A stretch of 64,000 bases of DNA from Gilvimarinus algae (GTDB lineage: Bacteria; Pseudomonadota; Gammaproteobacteria; Pseudomonadales; Cellvibrionaceae), in assembly GCF_030518215.1 (NCBI RefSeq), contig NZ_JAULRT010000060.1, positions 124,001 through 188,000 of the forward strand. The letters are read 5' to 3'. Position numbers and translations under genes: made by a program. This document shows, piece after piece, positions 8,912 through 16,707 of the stretch. The notes under the pieces are model-generated. The model had not been told where the DNA came from, ran no database searches, and saw nothing but the letters and a program-made list of their open reading frames with translations. Within the stretch, counting starts at the first letter, position 1. The number at the start of each line of letters is the position of its first letter.

Positions 8912-8947
8912 AAAAGGCGGGTGCACGAGCATAGGCACCCGCCTTTT
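8912..8947 (-). terminator. Intrinsic terminator of rsgA
   Basis: Nine-bp perfect G/C-rich stem (GGCGGGTGC / GCACCCGCC), extended by four A-T pairs, with a 10-base loop, sits directly after the rsgA stop codon. On the minus strand it ends in a T-rich run. The flanking AAAA/TTTT makes it symmetrical, so it may also work on the plus strand. Confidence 0.8.
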
Positions 8948-8950
8948 GAT

Positions 8951-9985
8951 TTATTTACCTTTGTACCGTCGGCTCTCTGCCTGCGTGCGCCGGTAGAGTT
9001 TGCCCAGGGCTTTGTCCGCCTCGTGGCGCTCGGCCAGGGTGGCCTCGTTGCGGGCCTGCTCCCGGCTGAGTTTGATAAAGCTCTGATAACGTCGCTCGTC
9101 CAGCAAGCCCCGCTCTAAGGCATCCAGCACGGCGCAGCCGGGCTCCTGGTGGTGCTGGCAATCGCCAAAGCGGCAGCGCGCGGCCAGCGAGGTAATCTCG
9201 CTAAACGTGGCTTCTATAGCCTCGCTGCCTGTTGCCAGCTGCAGTTCACGCAGCCCCGGCGTGTCGATAATCAGCGCGCCGCCGGGCATCGGCAGCAGGG
9301 TGCGGCCGGTGGTGGTGTGCCGGCCTTTGCTGTCGTCTTCGCGAATAGCGCCTGTGGCCTGGATATTGGCGCCGAGCAGCGTATTGGTGAGCGTGGATTT
9401 TCCCGCCCCGGAGGAGCCGAGCACGACAATGGTTTGCCCCGGCCGGCACCAGGGCGAGAGCGCGGTGGCACTGTCGGCGTCCAAGCCGTTAATGGTCTCG
9501 ACGCACAGCAGCGGGTCCAGCTCTTGCACCTGCCGGCGCTTGTCATCGGCCTGGTTGCATAAATCCCGCTTGGTGAGTACCACCACAGGCTCCGCGCCGG
9601 CCTCGTGGGTCATTGCCAAATAGCGCTCTATGCGATTGAGATTAAAGTCGTCATTGAGCGAGCAGACAATAAACGCGGTGTCCACATTGGCGGCCAGTAA
9701 CTGTTCCGCGACTTTGGCGCCGGATGCTTTGCGTGAGAAAACACTGTTGCGCTCCAGTAAGCGGCTAAAGTGGCCGTCGTTGAGCAGCAGCCAGTCGCCC
9801 ACGGTCAGCACCGGCATGGCCGGTGTGATGGGGAGGGTGACAGTGCCGGTATCGCCCATGGCGAGCAGCTGCGAGCGGTGTACGGCCAACACTCGCACCG
9901 GCGCAGTGGCCTCCCACTCGTCCAGCGTCAGTTGTTGTTGAAAAAAAGTGTGCCAACCCAGGTTGGCCAGAGAAATAGCGTCCAC
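8951..9985 (-). CDS. rsgA: Small ribosomal subunit biogenesis GTPase RsgA (YjeQ)
   Basis: 344 residues, close to the E. coli length of 350. The N-terminal OB fold precedes a circularly permuted GTPase: G4 TKRD (138-141) comes before the P loop GSSGAGKS (190-197) and G3 DTPGL (241-245), the diagnostic order for RsgA. The C-terminal zinc site is C271, C276, H278, C284. RsgA is a late 30S assembly factor that checks the decoding centre and releases RbfA. A 13-codon ORF with a strong ribosome site and alternative hairpins lies in its leader, and a good terminator follows the stop. Confidence 0.95.
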   Translation of the reverse strand: MDAISLANLGWHTFFQQQLTLDEWEATAPVRVLAVHRSQLLAMGDTGTVTLPITPAMPVLTVGDWLLLNDGHFSRLLERNSVFSRKASGAKVAEQLLAANVDTAFIVCSLNDDFNLNRIERYLAMTHEAGAEPVVVLTKRDLCNQADDKRRQVQELDPLLCVETINGLDADSATALSPWCRPGQTIVVLGSSGAGKSTLTNTLLGANIQATGAIREDDSKGRHTTTGRTLLPMPGGALIIDTPGLRELQLATGSEAIEATFSEITSLAARCRFGDCQHHQEPGCAVLDALERGLLDERRYQSFIKLSREQARNEATLAERHEADKALGKLYRRTQAESRRYKGK

Positions 9986-10041
9986 AAAAACCCCTTACGG
10001 CAATGAAACCGCAATGTAGAAAGACAGGAGCTTTTTACAGC

Positions 10042-10088
10042 CCCGGTTGAGCAACCGGGCGTGGCGGGTTTAAGCGGCGCGCGCCCGG
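10042..10088 (-). promoter_or_regulatory. Mutually exclusive hairpins in the rsgA leader
   Basis: One hairpin uses 10042-10048 with 10053-10059 (CCCGGTT / AACCGGG, loop GAGC). A second uses 10055-10061 with 10082-10088 (CCGGGCG / CGCCCGG). The two share 10055-10059, so only one can form. The second stem lies within the small ORF at 10070-10108. This is the geometry of a translation-coupled attenuator, but the effect is inferred and no T tract follows either stem. Confidence 0.35.
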
Positions 10089-10108
10089 CCAGGGGTGGAT
10101 ACAATCAT
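10070..10108 (-). CDS. Putative 12-residue leader peptide upstream of rsgA
   Basis: ATG at 10108 begins a 13-codon frame (MIVSTPGRARAA, stop). It has an almost ideal Shine-Dalgarno sequence, AGGAGGT at 10115-10121, six bases upstream, far stronger than most in this window. It ends 84 bases before rsgA and overlaps one arm of two alternative hairpins. I recognise no known leader peptide. It could be a regulatory upstream ORF or a very small protein; conservation across relatives would be needed to decide. Confidence 0.4.
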   Translation of the reverse strand: MIVSTPGRARAA

Positions 10109-10266
10109 CGTAAGACCTCCTCACCGTGAGTAATTGATCGGGAACTTTAGCAGGGTTTTCTCGTCAGGACCATAGTCAGCCGAAGCGGCCGTTGCCACCT
10201 GGGTCGCAGCAGCGCCATAAGGTAGACTAGACTTCTTTGAATCGACGGACATCATCAAGAGAGCCT

Positions 10267-10656
10267 ATGCGCCCGAGGCATTATCTTTTTATACTCTTCT
10301 TCGCCCTAAGCCTGGTGGCGGCGTGCAGCAGTATTACTGCAAAAAGCTCCGCGCACTTGGTGGGTTATTCCGAGCAGGGCAAGGCCTCGTTTTATGCGGC
10401 CAAATATCAGTTTCGTAAAACCGCCAGTGGCGAGCGCTTTAATCAGCTGCTAAACACCGCGGCGCACCGCACCTTGCCCTTTGGCACCAAAGTCAGAGTC
10501 ACCAATAACATCACTGGCGATGCGGTAACGGTAAAAATTAACGACCGAGGCCCGTTTATCGACGGCCGGGTGATTGACCTGTCGCGATCGGCCTTTGCCG
10601 CTATTGCGGATACAGACCTGGGATTGGCGGATGTCACCCTTGAAGTGGTGCGGTAA
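10267..10656 (+). CDS. RlpA-family septal-ring lytic transglycosylase-like lipoprotein (short form)
   Basis: 129 residues, starting at the ATG at 10267 behind AAGAGAG; this places a lipoprotein signal (L-V-A-A-C) at the N terminus. The double-psi beta-barrel has all RlpA hallmarks: GKASFYA, TASGERFN, a His in AAHRTLPFGT and the catalytic Asp in INDRGPF. Pseudomonas RlpA cleaves denuded glycan strands at the septum. This copy lacks the C-terminal SPOR domain, so septal targeting by denuded glycan would need another route. The next gene begins five bases later, suggesting translational coupling to a DUF1080 protein. Confidence 0.85.
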   Translation: MRPRHYLFILFFALSLVAACSSITAKSSAHLVGYSEQGKASFYAAKYQFRKTASGERFNQLLNTAAHRTLPFGTKVRVTNNITGDAVTVKINDRGPFIDGRVIDLSRSAFAAIADTDLGLADVTLEVVR

Positions 10657-10660
10657 TTCT

Positions 10661-11380
10661 ATGCGAGCCAATTTGGGTGTATGGGTGGGGTTACTCCTCT
10701 CATTTTCAGCCCGCGCCGGCAGCGTTGATGTCACCGACAACCCGCAACTGTGGATGAACGTCAGCGCCTTTGGTGAAACGCGTTGGGCGGAGGGTGAGAT
10801 TCACCTGATCTCTACCGATAACTGGTTTTTGCTCAGTAAAAAGCGTTACCGCGACTTTGAGTTAGAGCTGGAGGTTAAATTGCCACAGCCAGAGGAGTAC
10901 GTGAACTCCGGCGTGATGTTTCGCGGGCAAATCGCCTATGACCCGGCGATAGAAAGCTACTACGCCTATGGTTATCAAGCCGAGGTGGACCCTTCCGAGC
11001 GGCGCTGGAGCGGTGGGCTTTATGAGCAAGCCACCGAGCGCGAGTGGCTCTTTCCGCGGCACCCGGAGCGCTCGGCGCCGGGCGAGCACTTTAAAGCCAA
11101 TCACTCACCGCAGTGGACGCCGGCAAAAGCCAAAGCCTTTAACCCAGGTGCCTGGAATCACTACAAAATTCGCGCCTTGGGGCCAGAGATCACCGTCTGG
11201 GTCAACGGCGTGCTCACCACAGCGGTAACGGACACCAAATTTGCCGAGGGGCACATTGGCCTGCAACACCACGGCAGTGCCGCCTACGCCAGCAGTGGCG
11301 ATACCGCCAATACCATTCAGTTTCGTCGCATTCGCATCACCCAATTGCCGCCACCTGAGCCGAAAAATCCAAAGCATTAA
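10661..11380 (+). CDS. Secreted DUF1080 protein
   Basis: 239 residues with a signal peptide (GVWVGLLLSFSARA). Conserved DUF1080 blocks are visible: a WFLLSKKRYRDFELELEV region, NSGVMFRGQ, and the terminal IQFRRIRIT. It belongs to the same family as the lipoprotein at 8018-8857, but the two are diverged, indicating different substrates. The ATG at 10661 gives the signal peptide; a longer frame from 10574 would lie inside the RlpA gene. Coupled to rlpA by a four-base gap. The function is carbohydrate binding or 3-keto-glycoside hydrolysis by family resemblance only. Confidence 0.7.
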   Translation: MRANLGVWVGLLLSFSARAGSVDVTDNPQLWMNVSAFGETRWAEGEIHLISTDNWFLLSKKRYRDFELELEVKLPQPEEYVNSGVMFRGQIAYDPAIESYYAYGYQAEVDPSERRWSGGLYEQATEREWLFPRHPERSAPGEHFKANHSPQWTPAKAKAFNPGAWNHYKIRALGPEITVWVNGVLTTAVTDTKFAEGHIGLQHHGSAAYASSGDTANTIQFRRIRITQLPPPEPKNPKH

Positions 11381-11452
11381 TTTTTTAGGGCTTAGTAACA
11401 GGCCCCAGCGCAATTGTTCACTCCATGGCGTGGCTGTGCCGGCATCGTCTTT

Positions 11453-12901
11453 TTATTCTCGCTTAAACGCCTTCGCCAACAGGGCAATCGCGTGATCAAA
11501 TTCACCGCTGTTCATGCTGGCATAGCCGAGTCGCAGTGCCGGTATGTCTTCACCGCGCCCCGAGAACCGGTAGCCGGGCAAAATACCCAGGCCGGCATGC
11601 TGGGCTCGCGCTTCAATCTCCCGCATGGGAGTGGCCGGGGGAAAGCGCAGCCAGAGGGCAAGCCCGCCGGGCGGAACGGTAAACTCTGCCTGGGGCAGAT
11701 GCTTTGCCACCTGGCCGACGGCGTGGTCGCGCCTGGCTTGATAAATTTTTAACGCACGGCGGATATGGCGCTTTACCTCGCCGTCGCGCATCAGCTCTTC
11801 AACGGCCAGCTCGGTAATGGCATTGCCCTGGCGGTCGATCAGCATAATCTGCTCGGCGCAGCGATCTACGATGGGTCTGGGCGCTACCAAATACCCGACG
11901 CGCAAACCGGGTGCGAGCACCTTGGACAGCGAGCCGATATGAATAACGTTTTCGGCCGCCTGCGCGCTAGCCAGTGGCAGCATCGGGCTGTGGGAGAAGT
12001 GAAACTCGTGGTCGTAGTCGTCTTCAATAATCGTGAAACCGTACTTAGTCGAGAGTTCCAGCAAGCGCATCCGCCGCTCCACGGGCAGCATTACCGTCGT
12101 GGGAAACTGGTGGTGGGGCGTGGTGTAAACCGCGCCCAAGCGGTGTTGTTGGCAAAGCTTTTCCAGGTGGTCTAAATCCATGCCCTGCGCATCCTGCTGC
12201 ACATCGATCACCGTCAGGCCGCAGGCGCGAAAGGCCTCACGCGCAGGCGGATAGCTCAGGGTTTCCAGCGCGATACTGCGCCCGCTGCCCGCCAGCAGTT
12301 GGGCGCTCAAGTAAATGCCCATTTGGCTGCCCCGGACAATACACACTTGCTCGTCCGCTACCGCCATGCCCCGTTCGGCCCGCAACATTTGCGCAACCGC
12401 TGCCCGCAAGCGTGCGCTGCCGCGCGGATCGCCATAGGCGAGCTGGTTGGCCCGCGAGGAAGACACAATGGCATGGCGAAAAGCCCGTGATATAGCGTTA
12501 AAGGGAACCAGGCGGGTGTCGGGCACGCCGTCGCTGAACTGCAAAAGGGGTTTATCCTCATCGGCGTTTAGCGCTGAGCGGCTGGTTAGTGGCGCCGCCA
12601 ATGGCTCCTCACTTGGCGGGTTCAGGCTGTGGCTGACATTGGGCAGGGCGGCACTGACAAAGGCGCCCTTGCGCGGGCGCGTTTCTATCCAGCCCTGCGC
12701 CAAAAGCTCCTCATAGGCTTGCACCGCCGTTTTGCGGTTAATGCTCAGGGCATTGGCCAGCGCCCGGCTGCCCGGCAGGGCATCGCCCGCCACCAATCGC
12801 CCCCGGCGAATCTCCTGAACAATGGCCTGCACAATCTGCAGGTGCAGGGCCAGCTCGCCCTTGCGCTCCAGGGTGATGATCAGCTGCCAGTTACGAAGCA
12901 C
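11453..12901 (-). CDS. MocR-type transcriptional regulator (GntR HTH fused to aminotransferase fold)
   Basis: 482 residues. The winged helix of the GntR family occupies about 15-80 (SRALANALSINRKTAVQAYEEL). The rest is a fold-type I aminotransferase domain with the PLP lysine in HIGSLSKVLAPG and conserved YVTPHHQ-like residues in VYTTPHHQFP. MocR proteins sense amino acids or vitamin B6 compounds through PLP. It diverges from the class II aldolase and DapA-family genes, with three CTGG-type repeats in the intergenic space, so those two genes are the likely target. The actual ligand is unknown. Confidence 0.88.
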   Translation of the reverse strand: MLRNWQLIITLERKGELALHLQIVQAIVQEIRRGRLVAGDALPGSRALANALSINRKTAVQAYEELLAQGWIETRPRKGAFVSAALPNVSHSLNPPSEEPLAAPLTSRSALNADEDKPLLQFSDGVPDTRLVPFNAISRAFRHAIVSSSRANQLAYGDPRGSARLRAAVAQMLRAERGMAVADEQVCIVRGSQMGIYLSAQLLAGSGRSIALETLSYPPAREAFRACGLTVIDVQQDAQGMDLDHLEKLCQQHRLGAVYTTPHHQFPTTVMLPVERRMRLLELSTKYGFTIIEDDYDHEFHFSHSPMLPLASAQAAENVIHIGSLSKVLAPGLRVGYLVAPRPIVDRCAEQIMLIDRQGNAITELAVEELMRDGEVKRHIRRALKIYQARRDHAVGQVAKHLPQAEFTVPPGGLALWLRFPPATPMREIEARAQHAGLGILPGYRFSGRGEDIPALRLGYASMNSGEFDHAIALLAKAFKRE

Positions 12902-12919
12902 GGTTTACTCCTCCCAAGT

Positions 12920-12963
12920 CTGGACCCTTATTAATTAAAAAACTGGATGTTTTTCTGGTCCAG
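12920..12963. promoter_or_regulatory. Candidate MocR operator (CTGG repeats) between divergent genes
   Basis: Three related heptamers lie in the 129-bp divergent space: CTGGACC at 12920, CTGGATG at 12943 and CTGGTCC at 12955. The first and last also form an inverted pair (CTGGACC / GGTCCAG). They flank an AT-rich TTAATTAA core. CTGGAC-type direct repeats have been reported, from memory, for TauR-like MocR proteins. Binding here is inferred. Confidence 0.45.
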
Positions 12964-13030
12964 AAGCTTGGCGCACTATTGGCCACCAAGAGGCCATTGT
13001 CAACCTCGCCACAGCCAGAAGGAGGAGCAA

Positions 13031-13813
13031 ATGACATCCACGTTAAACATGCCAAAGAGTGAACTGGTAAAACAGTCGCAGCAGCTTATGGAAAAAACGC
13101 AAGCCGCGCCCACCTGGAGCACGCGCGAAAAGCTGGCGCTCACCTGCCGCATTTTGTTCGACGCCGGTCACGACTCCGGCCTCGCCGGTCAGATTACCGC
13201 ACGGGCGAGCGCCACTGACACCTACTACACACAGCAACTGGGCCTGGGGTTTGATGAAATCTCGGCGTCCAATCTGCTGCTGGTGGATCAGGACCTTAAC
13301 CGGCTGGAGGGCGAGGGCATGCCGAACCCGGCCAACCGCTTTCACACCTGGGTCTACCGCGAGCATCCGGCGGTGAACTGCATCATCCACACGCACCCGT
13401 TTTACGCCGCCACCCTATCCATGTTGGAAGAACCGCTGGTGGTCTCCCACATGGATACCTGCCCCTTGTTTGACGACTGCGCCTTTCTCGGCAACTGGCC
13501 CGGTATACCCGTGGGCAATGAAGAGGGCGTACTCATCTCCCAGGCGCTGGGCAACAAGCGCACGCTTTTGCTCGCTCACCACGGGCTGCTGGTAACAGGA
13601 AAAAGCGTTGAAGAAGCGCTGATGCTTGCGCATCTGATCGAGCGCGCCGCCAAGATGCAGCTCACCGCCATGGCAGCCGGTGCCATACAGCCCATTGACC
13701 CGGCCCTGGCCCGCGAGGCACATGGCTGGATTTCCACCGAGAAGCGCTACCAGGCGTTCTTTTCTTACTACGCACGCAGAGCGCTGCGCAGCCACCCCGA
13801 TTGTTTGAACTGA
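13031..13813 (+). CDS. Class II aldolase/adducin-family protein
   Basis: 260 residues. The ATG at 13031 follows a strong AAGGAGGAG. The family zinc ligands are visible in HTHPFYA and in AHHGLLVTG, with the GLGFDEISASNLLLVD block near residue 80. Members act as sugar-phosphate aldolases, epimerases or decarboxylases on short chains. In this two-gene operon with a DapA-family enzyme it probably works in the same catabolic route; both lie divergent from a MocR regulator. The substrate cannot be inferred from sequence. Confidence 0.82.
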   Translation: MTSTLNMPKSELVKQSQQLMEKTQAAPTWSTREKLALTCRILFDAGHDSGLAGQITARASATDTYYTQQLGLGFDEISASNLLLVDQDLNRLEGEGMPNPANRFHTWVYREHPAVNCIIHTHPFYAATLSMLEEPLVVSHMDTCPLFDDCAFLGNWPGIPVGNEEGVLISQALGNKRTLLLAHHGLLVTGKSVEEALMLAHLIERAAKMQLTAMAAGAIQPIDPALAREAHGWISTEKRYQAFFSYYARRALRSHPDCLN

Positions 13814-13840
13814 CTCAACACCCACTGGAGACACAACGAA

Positions 13841-14725
13841 ATGCAAACCACCACCTTTGAAGGCATTATCACCTACCCAATCACCCCCTTTGATGAGCAA
13901 GGCAAGATTGATGTTGCCGCGCTAAACAGGCTGATCGACCGGCTGGTCAGTACCGGCTCCAACGCCATAGCGCCGCTGGGCAGCACCGGCGAAAGTGCCT
14001 ACCTCAATGACGATGAATGGGTACAAGTCGCCGAGGCCAGCATCAAAGCCGTTGCCAAGCGGCTACCGGTGATCGTCGGCGTATCGGACATCACCACCCA
14101 AGGCGCCGTCAGCCGGGCGAAAATAGCTGAAAGCCTGGGGGCGGATGCCGTAATGGTATTGCCCGCGTCCTACTGGAAGCTCTCGGACGAAGAAATCTTC
14201 GAGCACTACGCCGCCATCGCCCAGGCGATCTCGGTGCCGATTATGGTCTACAACAACCCGGCCACCAGCGGCATCGACATGACGCCGGAGCTGATCTGCC
14301 TTATGTTTCAGTCCATCGACAATGTCACTATGGTGAAAGAGAGCACTGGCGATGTTCAGCGCATGCACAAAATCGCCGCACTCACCCAAGGCGACCTGCC
14401 GTTTTATAACGGCAGCAACCCTCTGGCACTGGAAGCCTTTGCCGCCGGTGCCAGCGGCTGGTGCACCGCCGCGCCTAACCTAATTGGCGATTTGCCCCTG
14501 CGGCTTTACCGGGCGGTTAAAGACAACGACCTCGACAGCGCACGCGAGCTTTTCTACCAGCAACTGCCGCTGCTGCAATTTATTCTTAAAGGCGGGCTGC
14601 CTACCACCGTGAAAGCCGGCCTGGCGCTCAAAGGGTTAAACGTCGGTGTACCGCGCAAACCGCTGAGTCCGCTCAGCGCCTCTAACACCGAACGGCTGGA
14701 AACCTTGCTAAAAGCCTTTGGGTAA
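13841..14725 (+). CDS. Dihydrodipicolinate synthase-family lyase/aldolase
   Basis: 294 residues, the usual length for DapA/NanA-type enzymes. The family TIM barrel is marked by PLGSTGES near residue 50, the catalytic Tyr in VYNNP and the Schiff-base Lys in VKESTGD, with a GCTA-like GASGWCTAAPN block later. These support pyruvate- or related keto-acid-dependent aldol chemistry. Genomic context (class II aldolase and a MocR regulator) argues against lysine biosynthesis and for catabolism of a sugar acid or amino acid. The 27-base gap to the upstream gene and the terminator after it define a two-gene operon. Confidence 0.85.
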   Translation: MQTTTFEGIITYPITPFDEQGKIDVAALNRLIDRLVSTGSNAIAPLGSTGESAYLNDDEWVQVAEASIKAVAKRLPVIVGVSDITTQGAVSRAKIAESLGADAVMVLPASYWKLSDEEIFEHYAAIAQAISVPIMVYNNPATSGIDMTPELICLMFQSIDNVTMVKESTGDVQRMHKIAALTQGDLPFYNGSNPLALEAFAAGASGWCTAAPNLIGDLPLRLYRAVKDNDLDSARELFYQQLPLLQFILKGGLPTTVKAGLALKGLNVGVPRKPLSPLSASNTERLETLLKAFG

Positions 14726-14733
14726 ACTGCCGG

Positions 14734-14766
14734 AATACGGAGTGGGGGCAGCCCCCTCCGTATTTT
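14734..14766 (+). terminator. Intrinsic terminator after the DapA-family gene
   Basis: Long stem of AATACGGA with TCCGTATT and an inner GGGGG / CCCCC pair (loop CAG), followed by TT. It lies nine bases after the stop codon. Confidence 0.85.
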
Positions 14767-14767
14767 G

Positions 14768-15093
14768 TATAAGCGTATCATTCATGCAAAGCGTCTAAAC
14801 CACCATTTCAGGCATGTGCAGGTATACAGTGATATTCAGATGTTGCGGCCTAACGTGCACGCATTGCCCGTTGGATGTCCACGCTTTACAGTTTTCAATA
14901 TACAGAAAAACGTTTATAGTCAAACGCTTAACCAGTTCGGAAGGTGAGATAACAAGACCGCCGTGCGCGATATAATGCGCACGCACGCTTTGCTTCCCCT
15001 TCCCAGAACTCAAATACCGATTAAATGGCTGAAAAGTCAAAAGCTTGCGCAGCTCTCCTAAAGTTTTTTCAAGGAGTGATAACGCGCATGCGC
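14768..15093. other. Non-coding remnant DNA left of the cassette region
   Basis: I see no gene here. An 11-bp direct repeat, TGCGCGATATA, occurs at 14964-14974 and 15089-15099, each preceded by GATAAC. The first copy is part of a small palindrome (GTGCGC / GCGCAC). These may be scars of insertion sequences. The base composition begins to shift to AT-rich here. Confidence 0.4.
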
Positions 15094-15435
15094 GATATAC
15101 AAATGGCGACAGTGGGGCGGGCACAATCATTTAAGTCTGGCCGTCAATTCTCGGCTTGGTTGGGCCTGGTACCAAGGCAGCACTCAACGGGAGGGAAGCC
15201 TCGGCTGATAGGGATCAGTAAACGAGGTGATGCCTACTTAAGACGAATGCTGATACACGGTGCTAGAGCGGTTCTAAGACATATGAACCCACGACGACCG
15301 GTCACTGCTTGGCTGAGGCAGCTGCAGACCAGGTGTCATAGAAACACGGTGATCGTGGCGCTGGCCAACAAGTTGGCCCGAGTCGCATGGGCTCTATTAG
15401 TGAAAGGCGAGCGATATCGAGAAGTTACCGCTTAG
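15094..15435 (+). pseudogene. IS110-family transposase remnant (C-terminal end)
   Basis: About 114 codons show the C-terminal Transposase_20 region of IS110-family enzymes: a stretch with SGRQFSAWLGL, then PRQHSTGGKPRLIGISKRGD and YLRRMLIHGAR. Only the carboxyl domain is present. The DEDD catalytic N terminus is missing, and the frame upstream of about 15100 is unrelated. It is a truncated, inactive element sitting immediately left of the attC sites. IS110 elements do not leave target duplications, so the original ends cannot be found from that. Confidence 0.75.
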
Positions 15436-15591
15436 AACTTCGAGGCGATCTTGGTTTGCGCAGGTAAAATTACATTGATGACTAATAGGTACACTAAGGT
15501 TCGGTCAACCTGGCCCTAACAACGTTCTTTTAAGAACGCTACAAATGATTAGGTCCGAATCAGCGGCTCTCATCCAGTGATCGGAGCAAGT

Positions 15592-15679
15592 CTCCAACTA
15601 GAATCCGTATAGATGGCTGCAAACCTAAACTGTCACCATATTTTGCTTGCACAAAACGGGGCGTCCATAGATGTTATGC
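15592..15679 (+). repeat. Degenerate attC-like site at the left end of the cassette array
   Basis: The right core is GTTATGC at 15673-15679; its exact complement GCATAAC opens the next attC at 15987. Upstream, GGCTGCA and CTGTCACC blocks match the next attC, and an imperfect stem (ATAGATGG / CCATAGAT) is visible. The left core is unclear (CTCCAAC at 15592 is my best guess). It marks the left border of the first recognised cassette. Confidence 0.45.
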
Positions 15680-15695
15680 GGCAATAGAGATCTAG

Positions 15696-15983
15696 ATGGA
15701 ACGTAACGTAAATGACATGATAGATGGCTGGGATATTTCGTTACAGCGAAATGTTCATATGTATACTCATGCTCTATCAATACAAAGTGGACAATCTAAA
15801 TTCAGCATAGATTGCGAAGATTTACCAACTGAAGAAAAAAACATTGGTATATGGTTGTACACATCAACCATTCCTGAATCAAGAGTTGGTGAGGTACAAA
15901 AAGTATTGCTCAAATGGGCAAAGCAATACCCAATTAAGTTTCAAATTTATGCAAGCAAAGATGATTTCGTCACAAACAAGTAA
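15696..15983 (+). CDS. Cassette-borne hypothetical protein
   Basis: 95 residues, AT-rich codons unlike the GC-rich flanks. The ATG lies 16 bases after a core GTTATGC and the stop three bases before the next attC, so the gene fills a cassette almost end to end. I recognise no family. The protein is soluble, with an acidic middle (CEDLPTEEKN) and a basic C-terminal half (LLKWAKQYPIKF). It is typical of small orphan genes in mobile integron cassettes. Confidence 0.65.
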   Translation: MERNVNDMIDGWDISLQRNVHMYTHALSIQSGQSKFSIDCEDLPTEEKNIGIWLYTSTIPESRVGEVQKVLLKWAKQYPIKFQIYASKDDFVTNK

Positions 15984-15986
15984 AGC

Positions 15987-16091
15987 GCATAACAAACGGC
16001 TGCATCGGACAAATTTCCGCTGTCACCTTTTTTGCAAAAACACGCAAAAAAGCCACCATCAAAAATTTGCTCGGTGAGCCGGGCGTTACAT
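15987..16091 (+). repeat. attC site A (105 bp)
   Basis: R'' is GCATAAC at 15987-15993 and R' is GTTACAT at 16085-16091. The inner arms form a long imperfect stem (CGGCTGCATCGGACAAATTT against AAATTTGCTCGGTG-AGCCG) around an AT-rich loop. R'' complements the GTTATGC at 15673, and R' complements ATGTAAC of the next site. These matched ends are what cassette excision and insertion would produce. Confidence 0.85.
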
Positions 16092-16106
16092 GCATATGGA
16101 GATTGA

Positions 16107-16388
16107 GTGAATAAGAAACTTCTCACAAAGAATTTTCTTGCTCTTGAAAAGGTATTTTTTCATTTCTATCTGTTATCAATCTCAGATACAAATAAGAGCG
16201 CTTTCCTTTCTGCGTCTACTCAATGCAAAAGTATTTTAAATCTGATCGACGAAGATGATTATGAAAAAGCAACTCAAGAGTGGTATACATTAATGCATTT
16301 TTCTGATGACTCAGTCCCAATAAGTGAAGAATACTTAGAAAAATATACGCCCCTTAAACAAAGAATAATTAATTCAGGGTTGCAATGA
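16107..16388 (+). CDS. Cassette-borne hypothetical protein
   Basis: 93 residues from a GTG at 16107, with GGAG nine bases upstream; the codon usage is strongly AT-rich. I recognise no family. The sequence is acidic and mostly helical in appearance (LIDEDDYEKATQEW). Its stop overlaps the next start (ATGA), so it is coupled to the zinc-ribbon membrane gene. Such two-gene cassettes can encode toxin-antitoxin or immunity pairs, but nothing here proves that. Confidence 0.65.
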   Translation: MNKKLLTKNFLALEKVFFHFYLLSISDTNKSAFLSASTQCKSILNLIDEDDYEKATQEWYTLMHFSDDSVPISEEYLEKYTPLKQRIINSGLQ

Positions 16389-16702
16389 TCTATTTAGAAT
16401 ATACAAGGTTTAGCTGTCCAGTATGCAACAAAGCCTTAGATGTATCCAAAATCAAAGATCAAGATTTAATACGAAGGCTTGAAAAGCCTAAATATTTTAA
16501 TTGCCCTAATTGCAATGAAAAAATTATTTTTAGCCCCCATGCAAACCTATTCCGCGCTGGGCTTGTTGCCGCTTTCATTGGCTCATTCTTTGTAAACTAT
16601 TTTTTTCAAAACGAGCTCTTAGTATGGTTAATGATACTCATTGGTGTTTCTTGTACGATCTATAGCTTACTTTCAAATAAACTGGTTAGATGCAATGACT
16701 AA
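16385..16702 (+). CDS. Cassette-borne zinc-ribbon membrane protein
   Basis: 105 residues. The N terminus has two CxxC pairs (CPVC and CPNC, about 11-14 and 39-42), a zinc ribbon, followed by two hydrophobic segments (LVAAFIGSFFVNYFF and LLVWLMILIGVSCTIY), so it should sit in the inner membrane with the ribbon in the cytosol. The start overlaps the preceding stop by ATGA. I do not recognise a named family. It ends six bases before attC site B. Confidence 0.7.
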   Translation: MIYLEYTRFSCPVCNKALDVSKIKDQDLIRRLEKPKYFNCPNCNEKIIFSPHANLFRAGLVAAFIGSFFVNYFFQNELLVWLMILIGVSCTIYSLLSNKLVRCND

Positions 16703-16707
16703 AACAC

